From Nitrospina sp. (lineage in GTDB: Bacteria > Nitrospinota > Nitrospinia > Nitrospinales > VA-1), in the NCBI GenBank assembly GCA_002697825.1, contig NZYH01000043.1:19530-70564 (forward strand): DNA of 51,035 bases, read 5' to 3'. A program made the position numbers and the translations under genes. Under the pieces are notes generated by a model, which saw only the letters and a list, made by a program, of their open reading frames with translations, had not been told where the DNA came from and searched no databases. This document shows, one piece after another, positions 43,641-51,035 of the stretch; position 1 is the stretch's first letter, and the number at the start of each line of letters is the position of its first letter.

Positions 43641-44867
43641 TTAATCTAATGTAGTATTACTACTCATTTCTTTGGTAATGAATAATCTATACCAAATTTC
43701 AAAAGCTAAAATGCCTAAAAATTTGTTAACATATTTCACATCTAACTCCGGAGAATCAATGTGTTTTTGAATCCATTCATTGTTTATCCAACCATCTTTA
43801 ACTACTCTTGAATCAGAAAGAAATTCTTTACATAATGAATGACCATGAGATTTCCAAAGATTAATTGTGTTAACATTAAATCCTAATTTTTCTGAAGAAA
43901 CTAAAGAATCATGACCATTCTTTTTTAAGATAGAACGTAATGGTATTTTTCCAATATTTGTAATCTCATCATATTTGTATTCAATTGGAATATGTGGAGC
44001 AGACAAAATCAAATCATCATTAAGAATAGGAGTAAGTAAATTCATTTCAAGAGAATTAATTATTCTCGAATTTACAGGATTAAAATTGTACAATAATTTT
44101 CCATTGTAATCCGCTAAGAATATTTGTTCTAAATTAGATAAACTGTTATCAAAATAAGGAATAAGTTGTTCATGAATTAAATTCCATGAAAAATTAGATT
44201 TTTTTGTAAAAATATCTTCTTGATCAGAAACACGATCTCTCTCATGACATTCTAAATATGCTTTTGTTTTTTCTAATGGACTTGAAGTTTCATTTGTTAA
44301 TGAAAGAAATTTTTTGTATCTAAAGGTGTAACCACCAAAAAGTTCATCACCACCATCACCTGAAACAAGAAATTTTGAAATAGGTTGTGATGCTTTTGCA
44401 ACATAATACCAATGTAGATCCCAAAAAGGAAGTTTTATCATGCTAATTGCTTTAGGTAATTCAGATAGATAATTTTCAAGATTAATTATAGTATGATTTG
44501 CATCAAATGTATCAGCTATTTTAGATGCATTTTTAGTTTCATCTACGCTATTTGCAAATTTTATAGATAAAGCTTCTATTTCAATATCAGGTTTAATTTT
44601 TCGTAATAATGATAATACTAATGTGGAATCAACTCCACCACTCAATGCAATACAAATTTTTTGTTTGTCAAATGTCTGTAATTTTTGCTCAATATTTTTA
44701 CAAATTGATTTTTCAATTTTATCAACATTAGGTTGTTCGTGTATAGATTCAAAATGTTGAAAGTTTTTTGTAGGAAGGTTAGGGATTATAGACGGATCAT
44801 ATCGCAAAGTTAGAATGTTTACAAGAGATAAAGGATTAATTGATTGTGAATTATTATCCACGTCCAA
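43641..44867 (-). CDS. Asparagine-synthase-type amidotransferase without glutaminase domain
   Basis: A 408-residue ATP-pyrophosphatase of the AsnB C-terminal type. The PP-loop KICIALSGGVDSTL lies near residue 75 and SGDGGDELFGGYTFRYK near residue 175 completes the signature. The N-terminal Ntn glutaminase (Cys2) of AsnB is absent; instead ~65 uncharacterised residues precede the loop. It would amidate a carboxylate, and with UDP-sugar dehydrogenase genes on both sides a uronic acid amide is likely (as in some O-antigens and archaeal glycans). Ammonia would have to come from solution or a separate glutaminase. It overlaps the dehydrogenase gene by 14 bases. Confidence 0.85.
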   Translation of the reverse strand: MDVDNNSQSINPLSLVNILTLRYDPSIIPNLPTKNFQHFESIHEQPNVDKIEKSICKNIEQKLQTFDKQKICIALSGGVDSTLVLSLLRKIKPDIEIEALSIKFANSVDETKNASKIADTFDANHTIINLENYLSELPKAISMIKLPFWDLHWYYVAKASQPISKFLVSGDGGDELFGGYTFRYKKFLSLTNETSSPLEKTKAYLECHERDRVSDQEDIFTKKSNFSWNLIHEQLIPYFDNSLSNLEQIFLADYNGKLLYNFNPVNSRIINSLEMNLLTPILNDDLILSAPHIPIEYKYDEITNIGKIPLRSILKKNGHDSLVSSEKLGFNVNTINLWKSHGHSLCKEFLSDSRVVKDGWINNEWIQKHIDSPELDVKYVNKFLGILAFEIWYRLFITKEMSSNTTLD

Positions 44868-46221
44868 GTCCTCTAAAAATTAAATTTTCATTTTTTGCTG
44901 AATTTGGTTCAATTATTCCTCTTGTATCAATTAATATCCTATTTTTCATTTGACTAAATTTTGAGAGTTCTAATTTTTTAAATTCATCATGGCCTGTTAC
45001 AATAATTGCAGCATCAACATTGGGGATTATATCATCAAGATTTTTTTCAGATTTAATTCCAAAAACATCAACATCTTTAAAATATGGATCATAAATGCAC
45101 ACAGTTACTCCTAACTCTTGTAGTTTTTTAATAATAATTTCTGCAGGAGTTAATTGAATATCTTTGACATTTGGTTTATAAGATATTCCAAGAATCAAAA
45201 TTGTAGCTTCTTTGATATTTTGGTTACATTCTTGGAATCCATCTAAAGTTAAGTTGATTACATGTTCAGGCATTTTTTCATTGATTTTTCTACCTGATTC
45301 AATTATACTTAGATTAGAATTTGTTCTTCTTGCAGTATTAAGAAGTTGATATGAGTTGATTGGAAGACAAGGTCCACCTACACCAGAACCAGGATAATGA
45401 ACTTGAAAATTATATTTCTTTTTTGCTGCTTCTAAGACAATGTTTGTATCTATTCCTAATTTTTCAAACATTAATGCAAGTTCACTAATATATGCAATGT
45501 TAATATCACGAAAAACATTTGTTGTCAGTTTTACAGCATTTGCAGTTTTACAATTTGGCATTTCAACTAATTCAACATTAAATACAAAATTGTATATAGA
45601 TTTGATTATTTGTGTAATATTTTGGTTAATACCTCCAACTAATCTAGGTAAATTTGTAAAATCATGTAATATTTCTCCTGGATTTGCATTTTCAGGACAA
45701 ACACCAATAAAGAAATTGTCATTTATTTTCAATCTATCAGATTTTGAAATTAATGACACCATTTCATCTTCAATAAATCCAGGTTCAATTGTACTTTCAA
45801 CAATTACTAAAGAATTAGGGGATAACACTTCAGATAATTTCATACCTACAGTTCGTAATGCAGAATAATCTGGTACATTATTTTCATCCATTGGAGTAGG
45901 TAATGATAGAAGCACTAGATCAGAGTTTGGTACAGCTTTTTCAATATTAGTAGTTGCAGAAAATTTTTTATTTTTTATAACGTCATCAAAAATTTTATCA
46001 TATCCCGGTTCGTCTTTTAATGGAAATTTTCCGGAATTGATATTTTGTACTAAACTTTCATTGATATCTACACCAATTGTTTCTAATCCAGATTTTGCAA
46101 AGGATAAAGCAGTTGGAAGACCAATTCTGCCTATTCCAATCACACAAACTTTTAATGATTTTGAGGTTAGTGAATTGGATACAGCCTCAACATTATTCAT
46201 ATTAATTCTTGAATTTGACAT
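44854..46221 (-). CDS. UDP-N-acetylmannosamine/glucose-type 6-dehydrogenase
   Basis: Full-length three-domain nucleotide-sugar dehydrogenase, 455 residues. VCVIGIGRIGLP is the NAD loop, STIEPGF the second strand, YPGSGVGGPCLPINS holds the catalytic Cys, and GISYKPNVKDIQLTPAE the C-terminal domain start, which resembles the WecC/WbpA group. The product is a UDP-hexuronic or UDP-N-acetylhexosaminuronic acid. It starts the minus-strand run dehydrogenase-amidotransferase-short dehydrogenase. A palindrome in the divergent gap to galU may control both directions. Confidence 0.9.
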   Translation of the reverse strand: MSNSRINMNNVEAVSNSLTSKSLKVCVIGIGRIGLPTALSFAKSGLETIGVDINESLVQNINSGKFPLKDEPGYDKIFDDVIKNKKFSATTNIEKAVPNSDLVLLSLPTPMDENNVPDYSALRTVGMKLSEVLSPNSLVIVESTIEPGFIEDEMVSLISKSDRLKINDNFFIGVCPENANPGEILHDFTNLPRLVGGINQNITQIIKSIYNFVFNVELVEMPNCKTANAVKLTTNVFRDINIAYISELALMFEKLGIDTNIVLEAAKKKYNFQVHYPGSGVGGPCLPINSYQLLNTARRTNSNLSIIESGRKINEKMPEHVINLTLDGFQECNQNIKEATILILGISYKPNVKDIQLTPAEIIIKKLQELGVTVCIYDPYFKDVDVFGIKSEKNLDDIIPNVDAAIIVTGHDEFKKLELSKFSQMKNRILIDTRGIIEPNSAKNENLIFRGLGRG

Positions 46222-46261
46222 GATATCACAGATGCCTGTATTTTCAACCTATTTTTACCTA

Positions 46262-46301
46262 TTATAATTTTGGAATGATAGCTTTTATTCCAAAATTATA
46301 A
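46262..46301. promoter_or_regulatory. Perfect 15-base inverted repeat containing back-to-back TATA boxes
   Basis: Arms 46262-46276 and 46287-46301 are exact reverse complements, separated by ten bases (gatagctttt). Each arm read outward is ATTCCAAAATTATAA, that is a TFB-element-like ACCAAA-type run and a TATA core. The right arm lies 33-47 bases before the galU GTG, the left arm 41-55 bases before the dehydrogenase ATG on the other strand. It may be two matched core promoters, an operator for a dimeric regulator, or both. Confidence 0.7.
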
Positions 46302-46333
46302 AAGCTTGATGATGAGACAAATAATGAATTTCT

Positions 46334-47173
46334 GTGACTAAAGTAGTTATTACTGCAGCTGGAAAGGGTACAAGACTATTACCATTTACAAAAGAAATGC
46401 CAAAAGAGATGGTACCAGTTTTTTCAAAAGTATCTGTAAATAAAAAAGTGGTAATGCCGTTATTACAATATATTTATGAACAGATGTATTCTATGAATTT
46501 TAGAGATTATTGTTTTGTTGTAGGTCGTGAAAAGAGATCAATAGAGGATCATTTCACTCCACATGATGCTTATTTGAAAGAAATATCTGGAGATTATAGA
46601 AAATATATGAATAGTTTTTATAAAAAATTAGAAAATTCGCATTTAGTTTGGATTAATCAAAACAAGCCATTAGGTTTTGGAGACGCTGTAAAACGTACAG
46701 AAAGATATGTTGGTACAGAAGATTTTATTGTTCATGCAGGAGATGTTGCCATTCTCAGTAAAGTAAAACATCCCATTAAAAGATTAATTGAAGTTGCAAA
46801 AAAAAATCCAGAAGCAAAAGCAATTCTACTTTGTAAAGAAATTATAGATCCTAAACGATATGGGGTTCCAACAATAGAAAAAATATCAAATAATTTATTT
46901 TCAGTTAAAGAAGTAATAGAAAAACCTGAAAAACCAAAATCAAATTTTGGAATTTTAGCATTATATTATTTTCGATCAGATATTTTTTCAAGCTTGAGAA
47001 AAATCAAACCAGGAAAAGGTAAAGAATTTCAACTAACAGATGCAATACAAAATTTAATTAAAGAAAAAAAACAAGTTCTCGCAATTCCATTAAATAAAAA
47101 TGAAGATGAAATAGACGTAGGCAATGTTGAATCATATAAAAATTCACAAAATATTACATTTAGGAAAGCATAA
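46334..47173 (+). CDS. galU: UTP-glucose-1-phosphate uridylyltransferase
   Basis: Makes UDP-glucose. The N-terminus VVITAAGKGTRLLPFTKEMPKEMVP is a GalU signature (Gly-rich loop and Lys), with LGFGDAVKRTE and FIVHAGDVAI following. Its 279 residues fit. Start is GTG at 46334, placed about 33 bases after the right arm of the palindrome. It is followed by ugd and an epimerase gene in the same direction, giving UDP-glucose, UDP-glucuronate and their epimers. Confidence 0.9.
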   Translation: MTKVVITAAGKGTRLLPFTKEMPKEMVPVFSKVSVNKKVVMPLLQYIYEQMYSMNFRDYCFVVGREKRSIEDHFTPHDAYLKEISGDYRKYMNSFYKKLENSHLVWINQNKPLGFGDAVKRTERYVGTEDFIVHAGDVAILSKVKHPIKRLIEVAKKNPEAKAILLCKEIIDPKRYGVPTIEKISNNLFSVKEVIEKPEKPKSNFGILALYYFRSDIFSSLRKIKPGKGKEFQLTDAIQNLIKEKKQVLAIPLNKNEDEIDVGNVESYKNSQNITFRKA

Positions 47174-47198
47174 TTTATTGGAAGAGTGATTTAAAAAT

Positions 47199-48506
47199 AT
47201 GAAAATTGCAATTATTGGATTAGGTTTTGTTGGATTATCATTAACTAGTGTTTTAGCCGCGAAAGGATACGAAACTATTGGAATAGATATTGACATAAAG
47301 AAATGTAAAGAAATTTCAGCAGGAAATCCACCATTTTTTGAACCCAAATTAGAAAAAACACTTAGAGAGGGATTAAAAAAGAAATTAACAATAAGTAATG
47401 ATTTTTCTCTTGTTAGAAATTGCGATTTTATTTTTGTAGCTGTGGGAACACCTCAAAAATCAAATGGTGCAATTGATCTTTCTATGATAAGAAAATCGAT
47501 TACCAAAATTAGTAAAAGTATGTACAAAAATAAAAAAGATCAGATAATTTTTATCAAAAGTACTGTAACACCAGGAACTATGAAAAATGTAATTTTACCA
47601 ATATTAGAAAAAAATTCGAAGAAAAAAGCTGGTAAAGAATTTGGATTAATATCAAACCCAGAATTTTTACAAGAGACTAGTGCAATAAAAGATACAAAAT
47701 TTCCACATGCAGTAGTTCTAGGTGGTTACAATACAAAATATATGAAAAAGGCCAAACACTTTTTTTCTAAATTACACCCAAATACAGCAATAATAATTAC
47801 AAACCATCAAACTGCAGAAATGGTCAAATATGCAAATAATTCATTTCTTGCAACAAAAATTAGCTTTATCAATCAATTAAGTAATATTTGTCAGAATATT
47901 CCTGAAGCAAATATTGATGATATTTCAAAAACAATTGGGTTAGATCAACGTATTGGAAAATTATTTCTTAATGCAGGACCAGGATATGGAGGTTCATGTC
48001 TTCCAAAAGATATGAAAGCACTCATAAATTTTGCAAATGATATTGGAGTAAAGCCATCACTTCTTAATGCTGTAGAAGAAATCAATACAAAACAACTAGA
48101 ACAAATTATAAAATTAGTTGAAAAGAAACTGAAAGGTATTTCTTCAAAAAGAATCACAATTATGGGTACTGCATTTAAACCAAACACAGATGATGTGAGA
48201 GATTCCATATCAATTGAATTAATAAAAAAACTTTTGAAAATGAAAGCAAATATAACAATTTATGATCCTAAGGCAATAGATAATACTAAAAAAATATTTG
48301 ATAAAAAAATTACATACGAGGATTCTATGATTCGTGCTTTAGAAAATAGTCAATGTGCAATATTTATGACATATTGGAAAGAATTTGAAAAAATAAACAA
48401 TAAATCAATAAGACTAATGAAAAGAAAATTAATTATTGATTGCAGAAGAATATTTTCTAAAAAAAATATGAATGCAGAATATTTTGCATTAGGAATAGGA
48501 AAATAA
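47199..48506 (+). CDS. ugd: UDP-glucose 6-dehydrogenase
   Basis: Three-domain dehydrogenase oxidising UDP-glucose to UDP-glucuronate. IAIIGLGFVGLSL is the NAD loop, STVTPGTMKN the second motif, NAGPGYGGSCLPKD the catalytic Cys segment and TAFKPNTDDVRDS opens the C-terminal domain. Its 435 residues are standard. It lies 25 bases after galU, which makes its substrate, and one base before the epimerase gene. This is the canonical form, unlike the two other dehydrogenase-like genes in this locus. Confidence 0.93.
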   Translation: MKIAIIGLGFVGLSLTSVLAAKGYETIGIDIDIKKCKEISAGNPPFFEPKLEKTLREGLKKKLTISNDFSLVRNCDFIFVAVGTPQKSNGAIDLSMIRKSITKISKSMYKNKKDQIIFIKSTVTPGTMKNVILPILEKNSKKKAGKEFGLISNPEFLQETSAIKDTKFPHAVVLGGYNTKYMKKAKHFFSKLHPNTAIIITNHQTAEMVKYANNSFLATKISFINQLSNICQNIPEANIDDISKTIGLDQRIGKLFLNAGPGYGGSCLPKDMKALINFANDIGVKPSLLNAVEEINTKQLEQIIKLVEKKLKGISSKRITIMGTAFKPNTDDVRDSISIELIKKLLKMKANITIYDPKAIDNTKKIFDKKITYEDSMIRALENSQCAIFMTYWKEFEKINNKSIRLMKRKLIIDCRRIFSKKNMNAEYFALGIGK

Positions 48507-48507
48507 A

Positions 48508-49404
48508 TTGAAATATGTAGTGACAGGAGGTGCAGGTTTTGTAGGAAGCTATCTAGTTAAATTATTAGTTAGAAAGGGGCATCAAGTTATAGTTATTGAC
48601 AATTTACATAAAGGAAAAAAAGATAATTTAGAATCAGTTCTATCAAAAATACAATTTGAAGAGATTGACATTAGAGATTATGCAAGTTTAGAGAAAATTC
48701 TTTCGAATATTGACGGTGTTTTTCATCAAGCAGCATTAACAGTTGTACAAGATTCCTTTGACAGGCCAGAAGAATATCATGATGTAAATGTTATAGGGAC
48801 TGAAAATATATTCAGATTAGCGAAAAAAAATAATTTCAAAGTAGTATATGCAAGTAGTTCAAGTGTTTATGGACATAAAGAAACTATGCCTATCAATGAA
48901 GATTCAGAAAGAAATCCAATTAATCCATACGGTCAGACAAAATTAGATGACGAATTTTTATTTGAAAAATATTCAAAAATGGGAGCTAAAATTATTGGTT
49001 TAAGATATTTCAATATTTTTGGAAAAGGTCAAACACTTGAATATGCAGGTGTTATCACAAAATTCATTGATAGAATAAATCAAAAACAACCTCCAATAAT
49101 TTTTGGTGATGGGACTCAAATACGCGATTTTATTTACGTGGAAGATGTTGTTATGATGAATTTATTATGCATGGAAAGTCACAAAACAGAATTATTAGTA
49201 AATGTGGGAACAGGAGATGCAATTTCAATATTAGAATTAGCAAAAATGATGATAGATGTTTCAGGATTAGAAATGCAACCGATTTTTGATGCTCCACTCG
49301 AAGGAGATATAAAAATGAGTCAAGCAGATAATAAATTAGCAGTAAAATCTTTCAATTGGAAACCAAAAAAAGATCTTCGTAAGTGGTTAACGGAGATATT
49401 ATAA
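48508..49404 (+). CDS. UDP-sugar 4-epimerase-like SDR (GalE/WbpP type)
   Basis: Extended SDR, 298 residues. TGGAGFVGSYL is the NAD loop, SSSSVYG the strand-6 motif without dehydratase Glu, and NPYGQTKLDDE holds the catalytic Tyr and Lys; GKGQTLEYAGVITKF and GDGTQIRDFIYVEDV are typical of 4-epimerases. Start is TTG at 48508, one base after the ugd stop. It probably makes UDP-galactose or UDP-galacturonate from the preceding enzymes' products. Confidence 0.88.
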   Translation: MKYVVTGGAGFVGSYLVKLLVRKGHQVIVIDNLHKGKKDNLESVLSKIQFEEIDIRDYASLEKILSNIDGVFHQAALTVVQDSFDRPEEYHDVNVIGTENIFRLAKKNNFKVVYASSSSVYGHKETMPINEDSERNPINPYGQTKLDDEFLFEKYSKMGAKIIGLRYFNIFGKGQTLEYAGVITKFIDRINQKQPPIIFGDGTQIRDFIYVEDVVMMNLLCMESHKTELLVNVGTGDAISILELAKMMIDVSGLEMQPIFDAPLEGDIKMSQADNKLAVKSFNWKPKKDLRKWLTEIL

Positions 49405-49405
49405 A

Positions 49406-50470
49406 ATGAGATTATTGATTGGCGGATCAAGTTCAAAGCTTTTTCATTTAAAGGAATTTGCAAAGAATTTAGAAGAAAAAGGAATAACGTGTAAAGTTAT
49501 TTTGGATTCTGATTACGCAGATGGATTTCCAAGTAGAAAAGTAAAAAATTGGTTTAATTCAAATAAAAAATTTAAAAATTTAATTGAAGAATTTAAGCCA
49601 GATATTATTTTTGTAGACAGAACAAGACACTTTGCATTAGAAGCATCAAAAACTAACATTCCATTGGTAATTCATTTGAGAGGTGATCACTGGGCAGAAA
49701 TGATTATGGCAAAAGAAACATTATACAAATCTGCAGGAAAGAAAATAGCCATAAATAAATGGGATGAAATAGGAGAAATTTGTTTTAATGATTCAAAAAT
49801 GATATTTCCAATTTGTAATTATCTTTCAGAAGTTACTAAAAAAAGATATAAAAAAAAATCTATAGAAACAATGTACCAAGGAATTAATTCAGATAATTGG
49901 TTCCAAAAAAAAGGAATGGAATTAAAACATCCATGTGTAGGAATTTTACAAAGTGCAACAATTTGGGAAAAAACAAAAGAACTAATGATTCTACCAGAAA
50001 TTTTAGAGAAAATGCCTAATGTGGAGTTCTATTGGGCAGGAGATGGGGTTTATAGAGATAAAATTCTTCCATTGTTAGAAAAATATGAAAATTTTCACTG
50101 GCTTGGCTCATTAGAATATCCAGATAAAGTGAGAGAATTTTTAACAGAAATTGATGTTTACACATTAATCAGTGGAATAGATATGTCACCACTTACTCTA
50201 CAGGAAGCTCAATTAATGGAAAAACCTGTTATTGCAACTAATGTTGGAGGAATTCCCGAATTGATGAAAGATGGAGAGACAGGATTCTTAATTGAAAAAA
50301 ATAGTTCAAAGGAATTATTTGAAAAACTTTCAACATTATTAAACAATTTAGAGGATGCAAATAAAATGGGTAAGAAAGGTAAAGAATTTGTAGAAAATAA
50401 TTTCAATTGGGATAAAATTTGTAATGATTTTTTAAATCACTTAAAAAAACATAATATAGGATATAATTAG
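49406..50470 (+). CDS. GT4-family glycosyltransferase B
   Basis: Paralog of the transferase at 41744, 354 residues. WAGDGVYRDKIL, YTLISGIDMSPLTLQEAQLM and KPVIATNVGGIPEL are the donor motifs, and the N-half has IIFVDRTRHFALE and HLRGDHWAE. It starts one base after the epimerase stop and is followed by an aminotransferase gene with one base between, so the four genes galU to here are probably one transcript. Confidence 0.9.
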   Translation: MRLLIGGSSSKLFHLKEFAKNLEEKGITCKVILDSDYADGFPSRKVKNWFNSNKKFKNLIEEFKPDIIFVDRTRHFALEASKTNIPLVIHLRGDHWAEMIMAKETLYKSAGKKIAINKWDEIGEICFNDSKMIFPICNYLSEVTKKRYKKKSIETMYQGINSDNWFQKKGMELKHPCVGILQSATIWEKTKELMILPEILEKMPNVEFYWAGDGVYRDKILPLLEKYENFHWLGSLEYPDKVREFLTEIDVYTLISGIDMSPLTLQEAQLMEKPVIATNVGGIPELMKDGETGFLIEKNSSKELFEKLSTLLNNLEDANKMGKKGKEFVENNFNWDKICNDFLNHLKKHNIGYN

Positions 50471-50471
50471 T

Positions 50472-51035
50472 ATGAAAATTCCATTTTTTATTCAAGAGTT
50501 TACAGTCGAAATGGAAGAAGCTGCAATTCATGCATTACGAAATGAATCATTTGTAGGTGGAGAAAGTGTCTCAAAGTTTGAAGAAGAGTTTGCAAAATAT
50601 ACAGGTACAAAATATGCAGCATCTGTTAGTTCTGGAAATGGTGCATTACAAATTTCATTGATGGCATTAGGAATAGGAGAATCACATAAGGTCATTACTC
50701 CAACAAATTCATTCATCGCTTCAGCAAATTGTATCAGAATGACAAATGCAAAACCAATTCTTACAGATATTGACATGGATGATGGAGGTATAGATCTATC
50801 AAATAATGAAAATAATGTAAATGCAATTATTCCTGTTCATATTTATGGTAATCCTTGTGATTTTGATTCGGTCAAATCGTTTGCAGAAGAACAAAAAATT
50901 CCAATCATAGAAGATGCATGTCAAGCACATGGTGCAGAATACAAAGGAAAAAAAGTTGGTAGTCTTGGCAATGTAGGATGTTTTTCATTTTATCCAACAA
51001 AAAACATGACAGTTGGTGGAGATGGAGGAATGACC
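50472..51035 (+). CDS. DegT/DnrJ/EryC1 aminotransferase (3' end cut by window)
   Basis: ATG at 50472, one base after the GT4 stop; the frame stays open to the last base (188 codons), so the gene continues beyond the window. SSGNGALQISL is the PLP phosphate loop, IPVHIYGNP and IEDACQAHG lead to CFSFYPTKNMTVGGDGG with the Schiff-base Lys at 177. Third aminotransferase of the locus. It probably aminates a keto-sugar made by a neighbour outside the window. Confidence 0.92.
   Translation, partial: MKIPFFIQEFTVEMEEAAIHALRNESFVGGESVSKFEEEFAKYTGTKYAASVSSGNGALQISLMALGIGESHKVITPTNSFIASANCIRMTNAKPILTDIDMDDGGIDLSNNENNVNAIIPVHIYGNPCDFDSVKSFAEEQKIPIIEDACQAHGAEYKGKKVGSLGNVGCFSFYPTKNMTVGGDGGMT

Noticed and set aside
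45440..45868. 142-residue plus-strand open frame
   Set aside because: It lies wholly inside the dehydrogenase gene on the other strand and shows no family features; a mirror frame of an AT-rich gene.
50528..50776. 82-residue minus-strand open frame
   Set aside because: It mirrors the truncated aminotransferase gene running to the window end, which has the PLP Lys motif.
1..51035. CRISPR arrays, insertion sequences, tRNA or rRNA genes
   Set aside because: I saw no spaced repeats, transposase motifs or tRNA/rRNA-like GC-rich segments; intergenic gaps are all under 150 bases.

Overview
The window is a dense, very AT-rich surface-polysaccharide and glycoprotein-glycan locus of about 51 kb. About fifty genes fill it, and no gap exceeds 150 bases. 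There are no rRNA or tRNA genes, CRISPR repeats or transposases. Several features point to an archaeon, most likely an ammonia-oxidising thaumarchaeon (Nitrososphaerota, Nitrosopumilus-like). TATA-like boxes sit about 20-35 bases before many start codons, which suggests leaderless or short-leader mRNAs. Shine-Dalgarno sequences are scarce, TTG and GTG starts are frequent, and genes abut or overlap. The taxonomic call is inference from style; no phylogenetic marker is present.

Layout. 1-1680: 3' part of a B12-binding radical SAM gene. 1693-6854: a heptose module (hddA, gmhA, gmhB) followed by a GT75/reversibly-glycosylated-polypeptide-like mutase and an SDR, with a divergent 4,6-dehydratase-like SDR. 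6891-12970: a minus-strand operon of a GT2, a GT-B-like protein, and a carbamoylation module like sxtK-sxtJ-sxtI (including a 50-residue DUF5989 protein too small for routine gene calling) ending in a membrane-anchored SGNH hydrolase. 13108-18678: deoxyamino-sugar genes (half-length NDP-hexose 2,3-dehydratase, Gfo/Idh/MocA reductase, DegT aminotransferase), then a GT4, a polysaccharide deacetylase and a hexapeptide acyltransferase. 18780-21532: an acyl-carrier-protein module (FkbH-like enzyme, ACP, methylmalonyl-CoA-epimerase-like VOC protein, AcpS phosphopantetheinyl transferase), which is remarkable in an archaeon.

21512-29921: GT2, TylF-like methyltransferase, RfbA, RfbB, RmlC-like cupin, flippase, GT-C membrane protein and a GT-B-like protein. 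29935-41637: two convergent sulfotransferase/membrane-hydrolase pairs, between which lie an aminotransferase, two SDRs, an FkbM methyltransferase, a sulfatase-superfamily enzyme, a tandem pair of membrane proteins, a phosphodiesterase and an aldolase-like protein. 41744-51035: two paralogous GT4 genes bracketing uronic-acid genes (truncated UDP-glucose-dehydrogenase-like protein, asparagine-synthase-like amidotransferase, UDP-sugar dehydrogenase, GalU, Ugd, GalE-like epimerase), then the start of a third DegT aminotransferase.

Together the genes can supply activated heptose, dTDP-4-keto-6-deoxyglucose and its amino or dideoxy derivatives, and uronic acids. They can also decorate the glycan with carbamoyl, glyceryl/acyl, methyl, sulfate and amide groups, assemble it with about eight glycosyltransferases, and flip it across the membrane. 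The target (S-layer protein, lipid or free polysaccharide) is not shown here.
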